Assembly (NCBI GenBank): GCA_012797725.1
Contig: JAAZON010000523.1
Coordinates: 1-8,404, forward strand
DNA length: 8,404 bases
From: SAR324 cluster bacterium
GTDB lineage: Bacteria > Bdellovibrionota > UBA2361 > JAAZON01
Direction: 5' to 3'
Part shown: positions 1-7,192 of the stretch, piece by piece
How the letters are laid out: every line of letters begins with the position of its first letter
How positions within the stretch are numbered: the stretch's first letter is position 1
Translations under genes and position numbers: made by a program
Notes under the pieces: generated by a model
The model's input: the letters and a program-made list of their open reading frames with translations, nothing else
Database searches by the model: none
What the model was told of the DNA's origin: nothing

Positions 1-1471
1 CGCGTTCCACGTCATGATGTGGCATCGAGGAGCCATTTGGCCATCCAGCACAAGAATGGCTCATGAGACACTGCAGACTATAACCAATACCAGGGAAAGT
101 CGCTGAATTAACGATACCACCCTCGACCAGGGTTTGCCCCGTGAAGGCTGGCAACACTTCAAGGCTCCTAATACTTCCAATAAAGGTGTTGTTTGGAGGA
201 CTTGATTCAAAGGAAACTTTGCTTTTAGGTTCCGTAGAAAGTATTTTAACAATTCGCCAAAAGTCCCCAGCCCCTGGCTTTGCTTCAACACCAGAATAAT
301 TCCATTGCATCCAAGAATGGGCCTTATCAAAAGCGCTTTGGCTTGGAATAAGCAATAACGTAAAAGCCAGTAATAATATAGAAAGTGGAAGTGGGATTCT
401 CTTTGAGATAAAATCAAAGGTGGCAATAGTTATTAAAAAAAGAGACAGATAGATACTGGGCCATAGCCGAATATTTACAGTTATAGTTGAGTTGAACTTT
501 TCACCAATAAAGAAGAGGCAAAAAAATATAATAAAAAAAGCAAAAAAGCGCATGATGTGAGCAGAGCCTTTCCTAAAGTACAAACACGCTCCTATGGAAA
601 TTAAGAAGGCTGAAGCAAATATCCATTTCTCATTTAAAAGCAAGGTCTCAAGAAGTTTTACATCCCAAGTGCCGCCAAAGTCTGTGCTCCAACGCCTATA
701 GGCAAACAATGGCATAAACCACCAGGCCAAGCAGAGTCCAAAACAGATTAAAGTTAGATAAAACACATAAGAATTACTTAGTTGAAATTTCTTTCGAAAG
801 ACGGCAACCAAATCTTCTGCCATGAAAATGGCTGACATAATCAAAAGCATTAGAAAAGCATAAAAATGACATAAAGCCGCCGCGATGCAACATAATAGAG
901 TAAAAAGTGAGAATTCATTCTCAATTCTTGCCCGATATAATCCCCCTATTGCTACTACCAAAAATACAAAAGACCAGGAATTTCCAATCATACCAGCTAA
1001 GGTAGATGAAACATTTCCTCCCCACATAACATGTGCATCTGTAAACAGAAAACTGACGGCAAGGATAGATGCGCAGGCCCCTGCAACACGCGTCATACCC
1101 AGTAAGCGAGTCATTATGTAAAGGGCCGGAGGAAAGGCAAGAAGACCAAAAAGTGTGGTTAATTTAAAGGCAATATTATCTCCAATAATGCGCCCCAGTA
1201 TTGCACCACTTAGATAGGGTAAGGGGAAATAAAACTGGAATGCTTCAAAACCGGACCAAAAATCCCATGAATAATGAACCACAGAAAAATGTTCAAAGAA
1301 AGCATTGCCAATACTTTTCATCAGAACGGGATGGGCCGGATTATCGCCTCCTGATGGCAGTGAAGTGCTAAAGACCTCACTCCATGGAACAACAAAAGAA
1401 ATAACAATACTTCCATGCAATGCAAGTAAGATGTCTAAAAATACCCGTAAGAAAGGTCGTTTGAGATTCAT
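1..1471 (-). CDS. Polytopic membrane protein, PTPS-related / GT-C-like, partial (3' end off window)
   Basis: An open frame starts at ATG 1471 and reads without a stop to the left edge, giving 490 visible residues with the C terminus missing. The protein is strongly hydrophobic. Likely membrane segments lie near residues 10-30, 76-96, 100-122, 127-145, 160-180, 188-214, 235-257, 283-299, 306-323, 337-354 and 358-377, followed by a soluble part from about 380. The N-terminal periplasmic loop carries GGDNPAH (41-47), then an aromatic-rich FYFPLPYLSG segment (80-89). The soluble part has EVLPAFTGQTLVEGG (438-452). From memory, these resemble the GGDxPxH, YPPLPY and GRxTLEG features of the '6-pyruvoyl-tetrahydropterin synthase-related' membrane family, whose topology is like GT-C glycosyltransferases. 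Exact function and substrate are unknown. It lies 13 nt downstream of the GT9 stop, so it is probably co-transcribed and linked to surface glycans. No strong Shine-Dalgarno precedes the ATG. The family call is moderately sure, the gene itself very sure. Confidence 0.85.
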   Translation of the reverse strand, partial: MNLKRPFLRVFLDILLALHGSIVISFVVPWSEVFSTSLPSGGDNPAHPVLMKSIGNAFFEHFSVVHYSWDFWSGFEAFQFYFPLPYLSGAILGRIIGDNIAFKLTTLFGLLAFPPALYIMTRLLGMTRVAGACASILAVSFLFTDAHVMWGGNVSSTLAGMIGNSWSFVFLVVAIGGLYRARIENEFSLFTLLCCIAAALCHFYAFLMLLIMSAIFMAEDLVAVFRKKFQLSNSYVFYLTLICFGLCLAWWFMPLFAYRRWSTDFGGTWDVKLLETLLLNEKWIFASAFLISIGACLYFRKGSAHIMRFFAFFIIFFCLFFIGEKFNSTITVNIRLWPSIYLSLFLITIATFDFISKRIPLPLSILLLAFTLLLIPSQSAFDKAHSWMQWNYSGVEAKPGAGDFWRIVKILSTEPKSKVSFESSPPNNTFIGSIRSLEVLPAFTGQTLVEGGIVNSATFPGIGYSLQCLMSHSCAGWPNGSSMPHHDVER

Positions 1472-1484
1472 GACTTTTTTCAGG

Positions 1485-2603
1485 CTAAACAAGATATCGC
1501 TCAACTTCTTTCCATACCGCGTCTACACTTATTCTGTCCATGCAGTCAATTGTGTGACATTTCTTCTCATAGCCAAATATGGAACAAGGACGACAGGGCA
1601 CCCAACAGGAAACTGCACTGCCTTTATGAGTAGGAGGTCCCCATTTTCTCTCATCGGATGAACCAAAGAGCACCACTGTTTTTTTACCAAGAGCTGTCGC
1701 AAGGTGACTAACGCCCGTATCACAGCCTATATAAAGATTACAACGATTTAAGATTGCAGCGGTCTGACTAAGAGATAATTTTCCTACCAGAGAAGTTACC
1801 CTATCATCGTTCAGGGCATGTAAGATTCGTTCGGAGGCAGGCCCCGAATCTTTTCCACCTATCAATACTATCTTTTCTATGTCGCGAGCGAGAAGCCGCC
1901 TTAAGATTTCAGTCCAGCGTCCTGCCGGCCAAGTCTTAGCTTTTGAGGCAAAATAGGGGAAGACGCAAATTATTTTTTTTTGGTTCACATCAAGGTCTGG
2001 ATAATCGATTGACAGCTTTTCCGTCTCTAACAAGCCTTCCCAAGAGAGATCTTTTTGAGCACTTCCACAAATTGGATCCACCAAAAGATTAAAGGCATCC
2101 GATTCATGTGCACTCATGGAATAATCTATTAAATGAGTATAAAGCTCATTTCTAATTGGGCTTGTCTTAAAACCTATGCGCACAGGAGCCTTTGACATAA
2201 AGGCAAAGACGGCTGAAGAATAATGAAATTGCTCTGTATCGATTACAATGTCGGCATTCATGCGTTGGAGCCGGAGAAATAGAGAAATTGGCTTCTCATC
2301 ATATAACAAGACTTCATCAAAAAGACTCGTCATAGATGCAATAGCTTTATTTCTTCTTTCACCAAGCAATGAAATCTTAATAGACGGAAAGACGCGCTTC
2401 AGTCTTGCTACAACAGGGAGCAGCATTACAAGATCACCGATCCCCCCAGGTCGAATGAATAAAACATGACGGATATTGGCATGTGATATTTCCACAAATG
2501 GAGGTCCATCGGTATGCCAAAAATTCCACCATCCCAAGATCCAGGCAAAACTGCCCCCAATAAGGCGGTCAACAATCTTGAGAATCTGAGTGGAAATTTT
2601 CAA
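1485..2603 (-). CDS. Glycosyltransferase family 9 (ADP-heptose:LPS heptosyltransferase-like)
   Basis: A complete 372-aa protein with the two-Rossmann GT-B layout of GT9 enzymes, which transfer heptose or related sugars from nucleotide donors to lipopolysaccharide-type acceptors at the cytoplasmic face of the inner membrane. The N-terminal acceptor domain has the glycine loop RPGGIGDLVMLLP (51-63). The C-terminal donor domain has KTWPAGRW (223-230), the hallmark CDTGVSHLATALG (294-306) and LFGSSDERKWGPP (312-324). A Cys-rich tail follows (C333, C337, C340, C349, C354), as in many GT9 proteins. A hydrophobic, Trp-rich helix at 14-30 precedes the catalytic domain and may hold the enzyme to the membrane. 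The start is TTG: the next in-frame Met (residue 60) lies inside the glycine loop, while GGAG sits 7 nt before the TTG. The TTG follows the upstream stop by 3 nt, implying translational coupling. The exact sugar and acceptor cannot be read from sequence. Confidence 0.93.
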   Translation of the reverse strand: MKISTQILKIVDRLIGGSFAWILGWWNFWHTDGPPFVEISHANIRHVLFIRPGGIGDLVMLLPVVARLKRVFPSIKISLLGERRNKAIASMTSLFDEVLLYDEKPISLFLRLQRMNADIVIDTEQFHYSSAVFAFMSKAPVRIGFKTSPIRNELYTHLIDYSMSAHESDAFNLLVDPICGSAQKDLSWEGLLETEKLSIDYPDLDVNQKKIICVFPYFASKAKTWPAGRWTEILRRLLARDIEKIVLIGGKDSGPASERILHALNDDRVTSLVGKLSLSQTAAILNRCNLYIGCDTGVSHLATALGKKTVVLFGSSDERKWGPPTHKGSAVSCWVPCRPCSIFGYEKKCHTIDCMDRISVDAVWKEVERYLV

Positions 2604-2614
2604 ATTTCAGCTCC
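2601..2614 (-). promoter_or_regulatory. Shine-Dalgarno and TTG start of the GT9 gene
   Basis: On the minus strand GGAG (2614-2611) is followed by a 7-nt spacer and TTG (2603-2601). The Shine-Dalgarno sequence lies inside the last codons of the upstream gene, whose TGA stop (2609-2607) falls between it and the start. No ATG start upstream of the catalytic glycine loop exists in this frame, so this site fixes the start. The arrangement suggests that ribosomes finishing the upstream gene re-initiate here. Confidence 0.65.
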
Positions 2615-3467
2615 AAAACCTAAGCTTAGAATTTGTTTCGAGGTTTCCTCGGTATTCTAATATTACACTGATACAAAATGAAACTGAAAGAAAAAATATC
2701 AGAGCCCAGAACCAGAGGACTGATAATTCTGGCATTTTCCTCTGAACATCAGATGTTAGAAGAAGGGAATCGTGATATTGCTCTTCATCGACTTCGGCAA
2801 CCACAAAAATTGGATAGTTTCTATATAGCGATCCCAATGGGACTCTGACCCCAAATTCCTGAATATGAATTGAGCTGTCGCCTTTCAGGTTAACACTAAA
2901 AGAATTGGGATCTACCTGAACAGGATCCTCGCTCAACGCCCTCAAGAATACTGTTTTGTCCTTTATCTCAAGATTTTTAAGGCTAAGTTTGAAATTATAT
3001 TTTCCAGCACTCCCTGAAGAATCTATTTTCCCAAAGATACGAGAATACCTAGTGTCACCAAATTCGAGCAGTTTCACTGAAAGTGTATTATAAGAAGAGG
3101 AATCTTCATCTAAAAATCTGGTTCTTAAAATGACAGGATATTTCCCTGATTTATTTGGAATATACTTTGGAGCCAATTCGAATACTTTTTCTTCTTTTGC
3201 TGAAAGGGAATCCAAAAGTGGTAGAGTCAGGTCATTTCCATGGAAATTGATCGTAGTCTTAATCTCCTTGATGCCAGATTCCCCGTTGTTCCGAATTCGC
3301 ACCCTTAGACCCGAGTTCCAATCCCCAGATACTCTCTCAACTGAGACCGTACACAAATCAGCGTTTGCAAAAAGTGCTGAGGGCAATAGAGTGAAGATGA
3401 ATATGGCAAGCTTTAAAATAACTTTAAGGAGCAACGCTTTGTTGCTGATGTGCAATCGAAAAGACAT
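2607..3467 (-). CDS. Secreted, C-terminally membrane-anchored beta-sandwich protein (CARDB-like), paralogue A
   Basis: A 286-aa protein counted from ATG 3467; a TTG at 3479 (four residues longer, AGGG 11 nt upstream) is an alternative. A signal peptide spans residues 1-34 (hydrophobic 11-33, likely cleavage after ALFA). A mostly beta exported region (about 38-242) follows, then one membrane helix near 249-270 and a short tail, so the bulk should face the periplasm or exterior. The first half has an RNNGESGIKEI stretch (59-69) like the N-x-G-x-x motif of CARDB adhesion-type domains. The second half contains RIFGKID (143-149), NYPIF (217-221) and HDSLLLTSDVQ (232-242). These match in order the product of the divergent gene at 3583-4404, so the two are paralogues. 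It is the first gene of the minus operon and precedes the GT9 gene by 3 nt, which suggests an envelope-glycan role (inference). No catalytic motif is visible and I know no named family beyond the CARDB resemblance. Confidence 0.85.
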   Translation of the reverse strand: MSFRLHISNKALLLKVILKLAIFIFTLLPSALFANADLCTVSVERVSGDWNSGLRVRIRNNGESGIKEIKTTINFHGNDLTLPLLDSLSAKEEKVFELAPKYIPNKSGKYPVILRTRFLDEDSSSYNTLSVKLLEFGDTRYSRIFGKIDSSGSAGKYNFKLSLKNLEIKDKTVFLRALSEDPVQVDPNSFSVNLKGDSSIHIQEFGVRVPLGSLYRNYPIFVVAEVDEEQYHDSLLLTSDVQRKMPELSVLWFWALIFFLSVSFCISVILEYRGNLETNSKLRFWS

Positions 3468-3512
3468 AATCAATAGCAAAAATATAAAAACCCTGGACGA
3501 ACCCTTAGCTTA

Positions 3513-3542
3513 AGTATACTACTAGAATAACGACCAAGTCAC
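3513..3542 (-). promoter_or_regulatory. Candidate promoter for the minus-strand glycan operon, with a palindromic -10
   Basis: On the minus strand GTGACT (3542-3537, 4 of 6 to the sigma70 -35 consensus) is followed by an 18-nt spacer and TATACT (3518-3513, 5 of 6 to the -10). The -10 lies within the perfect palindrome AGTATACT (3513-3520), so the same TATACT also reads on the plus strand at 3515-3520, towards the divergent gene. The plus-strand copy has no good -35 at 16-18 nt; a second plus-strand -10-like hexamer, TAGAAT (3523-3528), also lacks one. Call by eye only. Confidence 0.35.
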
Positions 3543-3582
3543 CCTATGAAAGGGGTCTGTTTAGAAGAGAGGGTTTCCAATT

Positions 3583-4404
3583 ATGTTGACAATTTTCAGA
3601 AAGCAATTTCTTCCCCTATTTCTTGTTTTACTTTCCTCTTTATTAAATTGCATGGCTTTCGCTGGAACTATTTCAATTACAAGCACTCTAAAATTTGAGG
3701 AAAAAGACGGTAAGAAAATCCTGGTCGCTCAAATCAAAAACAGTGGAAATGAATCTGCGCAAGACGTTCAGGCTCATATTCAATTTTTAGATATGGATTT
3801 ATCCGGCCCGAAATGGGAGAGCTTAGGAGCCGGGAAAGAAGAAATTGTCAGTTGGGACCTTCCTGTAATGTCTGTAAAGAATGGCCGCTATCCTGCTGTC
3901 TTGACTGTGGAGTTTAGCGATCTCAATTCATACCCCTTTAGCGCAGTCAACGTACGAAGTCTTGAAATCGGGCAAGCCGATCCTCCACGAGTCTTTGGCA
4001 AACTTGATAGTGTATCAATAACCAATGAAGGTGAATTCAATTTTATGCTAAAAAATCTCGAGCCGGTTGCAAAAAAAATCAAAGTCACTCTGGTAAGGCC
4101 AAAGGAGATAAATATAGAACCGGGAGAATTTGAACTTGAATTAGGAGAAACTAATGCTCCTATAAGTAAAACCATTAAAGTTAGTAATTTCTCTGCACTT
4201 CCTGGAGCAATTTATCCAATATTTGCCATAGTTGCGTATGATTCTGAGACAACTCATGATACGATCGTTTTGCGCTCTAACATACAAATGTCACAAGACT
4301 CAAACAGTTACAGCACACTAATTTGGCTTCTTGGTCTCGTTGCGATATTTCTCTTAATATTTTGGCTCTTAACGAGAAAGGGGAAATCCCAACAAAAAAA
4401 TTAG
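3583..4404 (+). CDS. Secreted, C-terminally membrane-anchored beta-sandwich protein (CARDB-like), paralogue B
   Basis: A 273-aa protein starting at ATG 3583, preceded by GAGG (3569-3572) with a rather long 10-nt spacer. A signal peptide covers residues 1-27 (likely cleavage after AFA). An exported, mostly beta region with a CARDB-like opening follows: VAQIKNSGNESAQDV (48-62). The second half has GRYPAVL (101-107), RVFGKLD (136-142), IYPIF (210-214) and THDTIVLRSNIQ (224-235). One membrane helix lies at about 245-264 and is followed by the positively charged tail RKGKSQQKN, as expected for an N-out, C-in anchored protein. It shares architecture and motif order with the divergently transcribed gene at 2607-3467. 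The domain type suggests binding or scaffolding rather than catalysis (inference). It appears monocistronic: its stop lies 5 bp from the convergent alaS stop. No exact family recognised. Confidence 0.87.
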   Translation: MLTIFRKQFLPLFLVLLSSLLNCMAFAGTISITSTLKFEEKDGKKILVAQIKNSGNESAQDVQAHIQFLDMDLSGPKWESLGAGKEEIVSWDLPVMSVKNGRYPAVLTVEFSDLNSYPFSAVNVRSLEIGQADPPRVFGKLDSVSITNEGEFNFMLKNLEPVAKKIKVTLVRPKEINIEPGEFELELGETNAPISKTIKVSNFSALPGAIYPIFAIVAYDSETTHDTIVLRSNIQMSQDSNSYSTLIWLLGLVAIFLLIFWLLTRKGKSQQKN

Positions 4405-4419
4405 CCAATTCATTGAATT
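4394..4419 (-). terminator. Weak candidate terminator at the 3' end of alaS
   Basis: On the minus strand a short AT-rich hairpin, AATTC-AAT-GAATT (4419-4407), overlaps the alaS stop. After GGCTAA comes a run of seven T (4400-4394). The stem is only 5 bp and A/T-rich, and the T-run is 6 nt away, so this is a poor intrinsic terminator. It is the only terminator-like element in the 5-bp gap between the convergent genes and the sequence around it. Confidence 0.2.
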
Positions 4420-7088
4420 TCTCTTAACAGATCATTAAATCTTTGCAGAGCATGACTCACTAATGATGGATCCAAGCCTCCAGCTTGTGCGAAGTCTGGT
4501 CGGCCACCTCCTTTTCCATGGGCAGCTTCAGCAGCTTTTTTTACAATACTTCCCACATGAATTTTCTTGCTTAGGTCTCCAGTAACTCCTGCGATAAGTA
4601 CACCGCTCAACCCAACTGCGCCCGACAATGCTACAACACCAGATTTAATCCGGGAACGTACGTCATCTACTATACCTCTCAGGGTGTCAACATCAACGTC
4701 GTCGACTCGTTCAACGACTATCTTCAATCCTGACGGAAGCATTTGCACCTTCGAAGCTATTTCCTCTGCCATTGTACTAATATAACGAGCGCGCATAGAT
4801 TCTAATTCTTTTTCTAAAGATTTTATCCTTGCCAGTGCCTTTTCCACTTTTTCATAGAGCCCTGATGCCTCCCCTTTTAAAAGGTCTGCAATTGCCGCTC
4901 GTTCTGCACGTTCTGAAAGCACTGTCTCAATAGCACCTTGTCCGGAATAGCATTCTATTCTTCTAATGCCTGCAGCAATTCCGCTGTCAGATGCAATAAG
5001 GGCAAGTCCTATATCTCCACTTTGTCTGACATGAGTACCGCCACAAAATTCAAGTGAACAGTCTCCCATTTTGACAATTCGAACAATATCTCCGTATTTC
5101 TCCCCGAAAAGAGCTATTGCCCCAAGTTGTTTAGCTTCTTCAATTGGAAGAATTTTTGTTTCCACCACATGATTTTTACGGATTTCTTCATTAATAAAAT
5201 ATTGAATTGCCAACAACTGTTCATTACTAAGTGCCTCAAAATGAGAATAGTCAAAGCGAAGAGATCTTTCATCAACCCGAGAGCCTGATTGCCTTACATG
5301 CTCCCCCAAAACTTGTTTCAAGGCTGCCTGTAACAAGTGGGCAGTGGAGTGGTTCGCCATTATTTTCTTTCTACGAGCAGCATCCACTTTGAGAATGGCC
5401 TTCGCGCCCTTTTTCTTTTCTGAAAAGACTCCATCTACAAGCCTAGAAACATGTACGTAATAAGCGTCTTGAATTTTCTGCGTATCCAGAACTTCCAGCC
5501 TTGCATCATCAAAATGTATTATACCTGTGTCACCGACTTGGCCTCCAGACTCTGCATAGAAAGGGGTAGAATCAAATATTAAATTAAAAATTTGCTTTGC
5601 ATCTTGCTTTCTATCTCTACCTTCATTCAGTAGAATCTCAACCAATTTGGATTCCGACTCCAAGCTTTCATAACCTAGAAACCTTGTTTTTTCACCATCA
5701 ATCTTTATGTTTGAGAAACTGATATTCTGCGCTTTTCTATCTTCTCTTGAACGGCTCCGTTGCTCTTCCATTGCTTTATGGAAAGCTGCATGATCAACTG
5801 TTTTACCATATGCCTTCAGTGCATCCTCTGTTAGATCAAGAGGGAAACCATATGTATCGTGCAATAAGAAGGCCGTCTCCCCTGAAAAATGTGCAGTGCT
5901 TCCAAGTTTTTCAACTTCTCGAATAAGAACAGACATTCCCGCTTCAAGAGTCTCATGAAATTTTCTTTCTTCTGCATCAGCAACCTTTTTTATAAACTCA
6001 GCTTTCTCTCTAAGAACAGGGTAAGTATCCTCAAATATGCGAATAACGGTATCAATAGTATGTACAAAGAAAGGTTCCTTGAAATTTAAGATTCTTCCGT
6101 GTCGAACAGCACGCCGAAGGATTCTTCTAAGTACATAGCCACGTCCATCGTTACTTGGATTGACACCGTCTGCGATTAGAAAAGCTACCGCTCGCGAATG
6201 ATCGGCTATTGCTCGCATGGCGACATCACGCGCATAGGCAACATCTTTCTTAAGATCCATTATTTTATATGAAGAACCGTCATATTTGAATCCAGAGAGA
6301 TCCTCACACGTTGCTATGATTGGACATACCAAGTCACAGTCGTAATTTGAATGCACACCTTGCAATATCGAAGCAATGCGTTCCAACCCCGCACCCGTAT
6401 CAATTGAAGGCTTCGGAAGAGCTTCAAGCCTTCCATTTTGCAAGCGCACATATTGCATGAACACAAGATTCCAGATTTCAAGAAAAGAGCCATCGTCTTC
6501 CCGAAAAACTTTTTCAGTTTGCCTGGAAGAATCCTTATCAATGAAATAGTGAATCTCAGAACATGGGCCACACGGTCCAGTCTCCCACATTGCCCAAAAA
6601 TTATCCTTTTCCCCCAAACGCAGAATTCTTTCCTTTCGAACGTCTGTATTCTTAGCCCAAAGGCTCGCTGCTTCGTCATCCTTTTCGAAAATCGTGACCC
6701 AGAGGCGCGACTTGTCCAGCTGAAGGACTTCAGTAACAAAATCCCAAGCAAATTTAATAGCATCTTCTTTGAAATAGTCTCCAAAAGAAAAATTTCCCAG
6801 CATTTCAAAAAAAGTATGATGCCGGGCGGTAACTCCAACATTTTCAAAGTCATTATGTTTTCCGGAAACACGCACACATTTTTGGCAGGTGGTTGCCCGC
6901 TTATAGGGTCTTTCTTCTGCTCCGATGAAGATTTCCTTAAACTGATTCATTCCAGCATTGGCAAAGAGAAGGGTTGGATCGTTTTGCGGTACGAGAGGGG
7001 AGCTATCTACTACTTGATGACCCTTTGATTTAAAATAATCCAGAAAAGCTTGTCTGATTTGAGCACCTGTATAAATTTTTGACATCAT
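4410..7088 (-). CDS. alaS: Alanine--tRNA ligase (AlaRS)
   Basis: A complete 892-aa cytosolic enzyme that charges tRNA-Ala with alanine and hydrolyses mischarged Ser/Gly-tRNA; the E. coli protein is close to this length (about 875). The class II catalytic core is at the N terminus: SSPLVPQNDPTLLFANAGMN (29-48), RATTCQKCVR (64-73), HHTFFEMLGNFSFGDYF (90-106), EIWNLVFMQY (204-213), GAGLER (232-237) and motif 3 GRGYVLRRILRRAVRHG (315-331). The editing domain has its zinc ligands: HSTAH (H580, H584) and CGGTH (C682, H686). A coiled-coil linker (about 745-777) precedes the C-terminal DHHA1/C-Ala domain with GGGRPDFAQAGG (860-871). All expected motifs are intact. Two adjacent ATGs (7088 and 7085) could start it, and no clear Shine-Dalgarno precedes them. 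The recA or recX genes often found next to alaS in proteobacteria are not within 1.1 kb upstream. Confidence 0.98.
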   Translation of the reverse strand: MMSKIYTGAQIRQAFLDYFKSKGHQVVDSSPLVPQNDPTLLFANAGMNQFKEIFIGAEERPYKRATTCQKCVRVSGKHNDFENVGVTARHHTFFEMLGNFSFGDYFKEDAIKFAWDFVTEVLQLDKSRLWVTIFEKDDEAASLWAKNTDVRKERILRLGEKDNFWAMWETGPCGPCSEIHYFIDKDSSRQTEKVFREDDGSFLEIWNLVFMQYVRLQNGRLEALPKPSIDTGAGLERIASILQGVHSNYDCDLVCPIIATCEDLSGFKYDGSSYKIMDLKKDVAYARDVAMRAIADHSRAVAFLIADGVNPSNDGRGYVLRRILRRAVRHGRILNFKEPFFVHTIDTVIRIFEDTYPVLREKAEFIKKVADAEERKFHETLEAGMSVLIREVEKLGSTAHFSGETAFLLHDTYGFPLDLTEDALKAYGKTVDHAAFHKAMEEQRSRSREDRKAQNISFSNIKIDGEKTRFLGYESLESESKLVEILLNEGRDRKQDAKQIFNLIFDSTPFYAESGGQVGDTGIIHFDDARLEVLDTQKIQDAYYVHVSRLVDGVFSEKKKGAKAILKVDAARRKKIMANHSTAHLLQAALKQVLGEHVRQSGSRVDERSLRFDYSHFEALSNEQLLAIQYFINEEIRKNHVVETKILPIEEAKQLGAIALFGEKYGDIVRIVKMGDCSLEFCGGTHVRQSGDIGLALIASDSGIAAGIRRIECYSGQGAIETVLSERAERAAIADLLKGEASGLYEKVEKALARIKSLEKELESMRARYISTMAEEIASKVQMLPSGLKIVVERVDDVDVDTLRGIVDDVRSRIKSGVVALSGAVGLSGVLIAGVTGDLSKKIHVGSIVKKAAEAAHGKGGGRPDFAQAGGLDPSLVSHALQRFNDLLREIQ

Positions 7089-7123
7089 TAAACCATTATG
7101 AATCGGGCTTGCTTAAAATCTCG

Positions 7124-7146
7124 CAGCATATCCCACAAATATGCTG
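7124..7146 (-). promoter_or_regulatory. Perfect hairpin in the presumed alaS 5' leader
   Basis: Minus strand: CAGCATAT, a 7-nt loop TTGTGGG, then ATATGCTG, giving a perfect 8-bp stem 36 nt upstream of the alaS start. It is not followed by a clear T-run, so it is not an intrinsic terminator as it stands. It could be an RNA stem in the alaS leader or an operator dyad. In E. coli, AlaRS is known to bind a palindrome flanking its own transcription start and repress itself; a similar role here is inference only. Confidence 0.4.
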
Positions 7147-7162
7147 ATATATAGAATTTAGC

Positions 7163-7192
7163 ATATTAACATAGTCTGGCGCAGGATGCTAA
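7163..7192 (-). promoter_or_regulatory. alaS: Candidate alaS promoter
   Basis: Minus strand: TTAGCA (7192-7187, 4 of 6 to -35), an 18-nt spacer, then TAATAT (7168-7163, 4 of 6 to -10) preceded by an extended -10 TG. Transcription would start near 7155, leaving a leader of about 65-70 nt that includes the hairpin at 7124-7146. The match is modest and made by eye. Confidence 0.3.

Noticed and set aside
61..426. 121-codon minus-strand frame
   Set aside because: It overlaps the long open frame of the polytopic membrane protein in another frame and shows no motif.
885..1661. Plus-strand frames at 885-1121 and 1305-1661
   Set aside because: Antisense to the membrane protein and the GT9 gene, with no ribosome site or protein motif.
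3583..3663. Lipoprotein signal in paralogue B (LLNC, Cys23)
   Set aside because: Asn just before the Cys does not fit the lipobox, and a normal signal-peptidase I site (AFA/G) follows.
6314..7028. Two long frames (187 aa minus, 196 aa plus) in the 5' part of alaS
   Set aside because: They overlap the highly conserved AlaRS catalytic core and are frame shadows.
7089..7160. T-box riboswitch in the alaS leader
   Set aside because: No AGGGTGGNACCGCG-like T-box sequence and no terminator/antiterminator pair.
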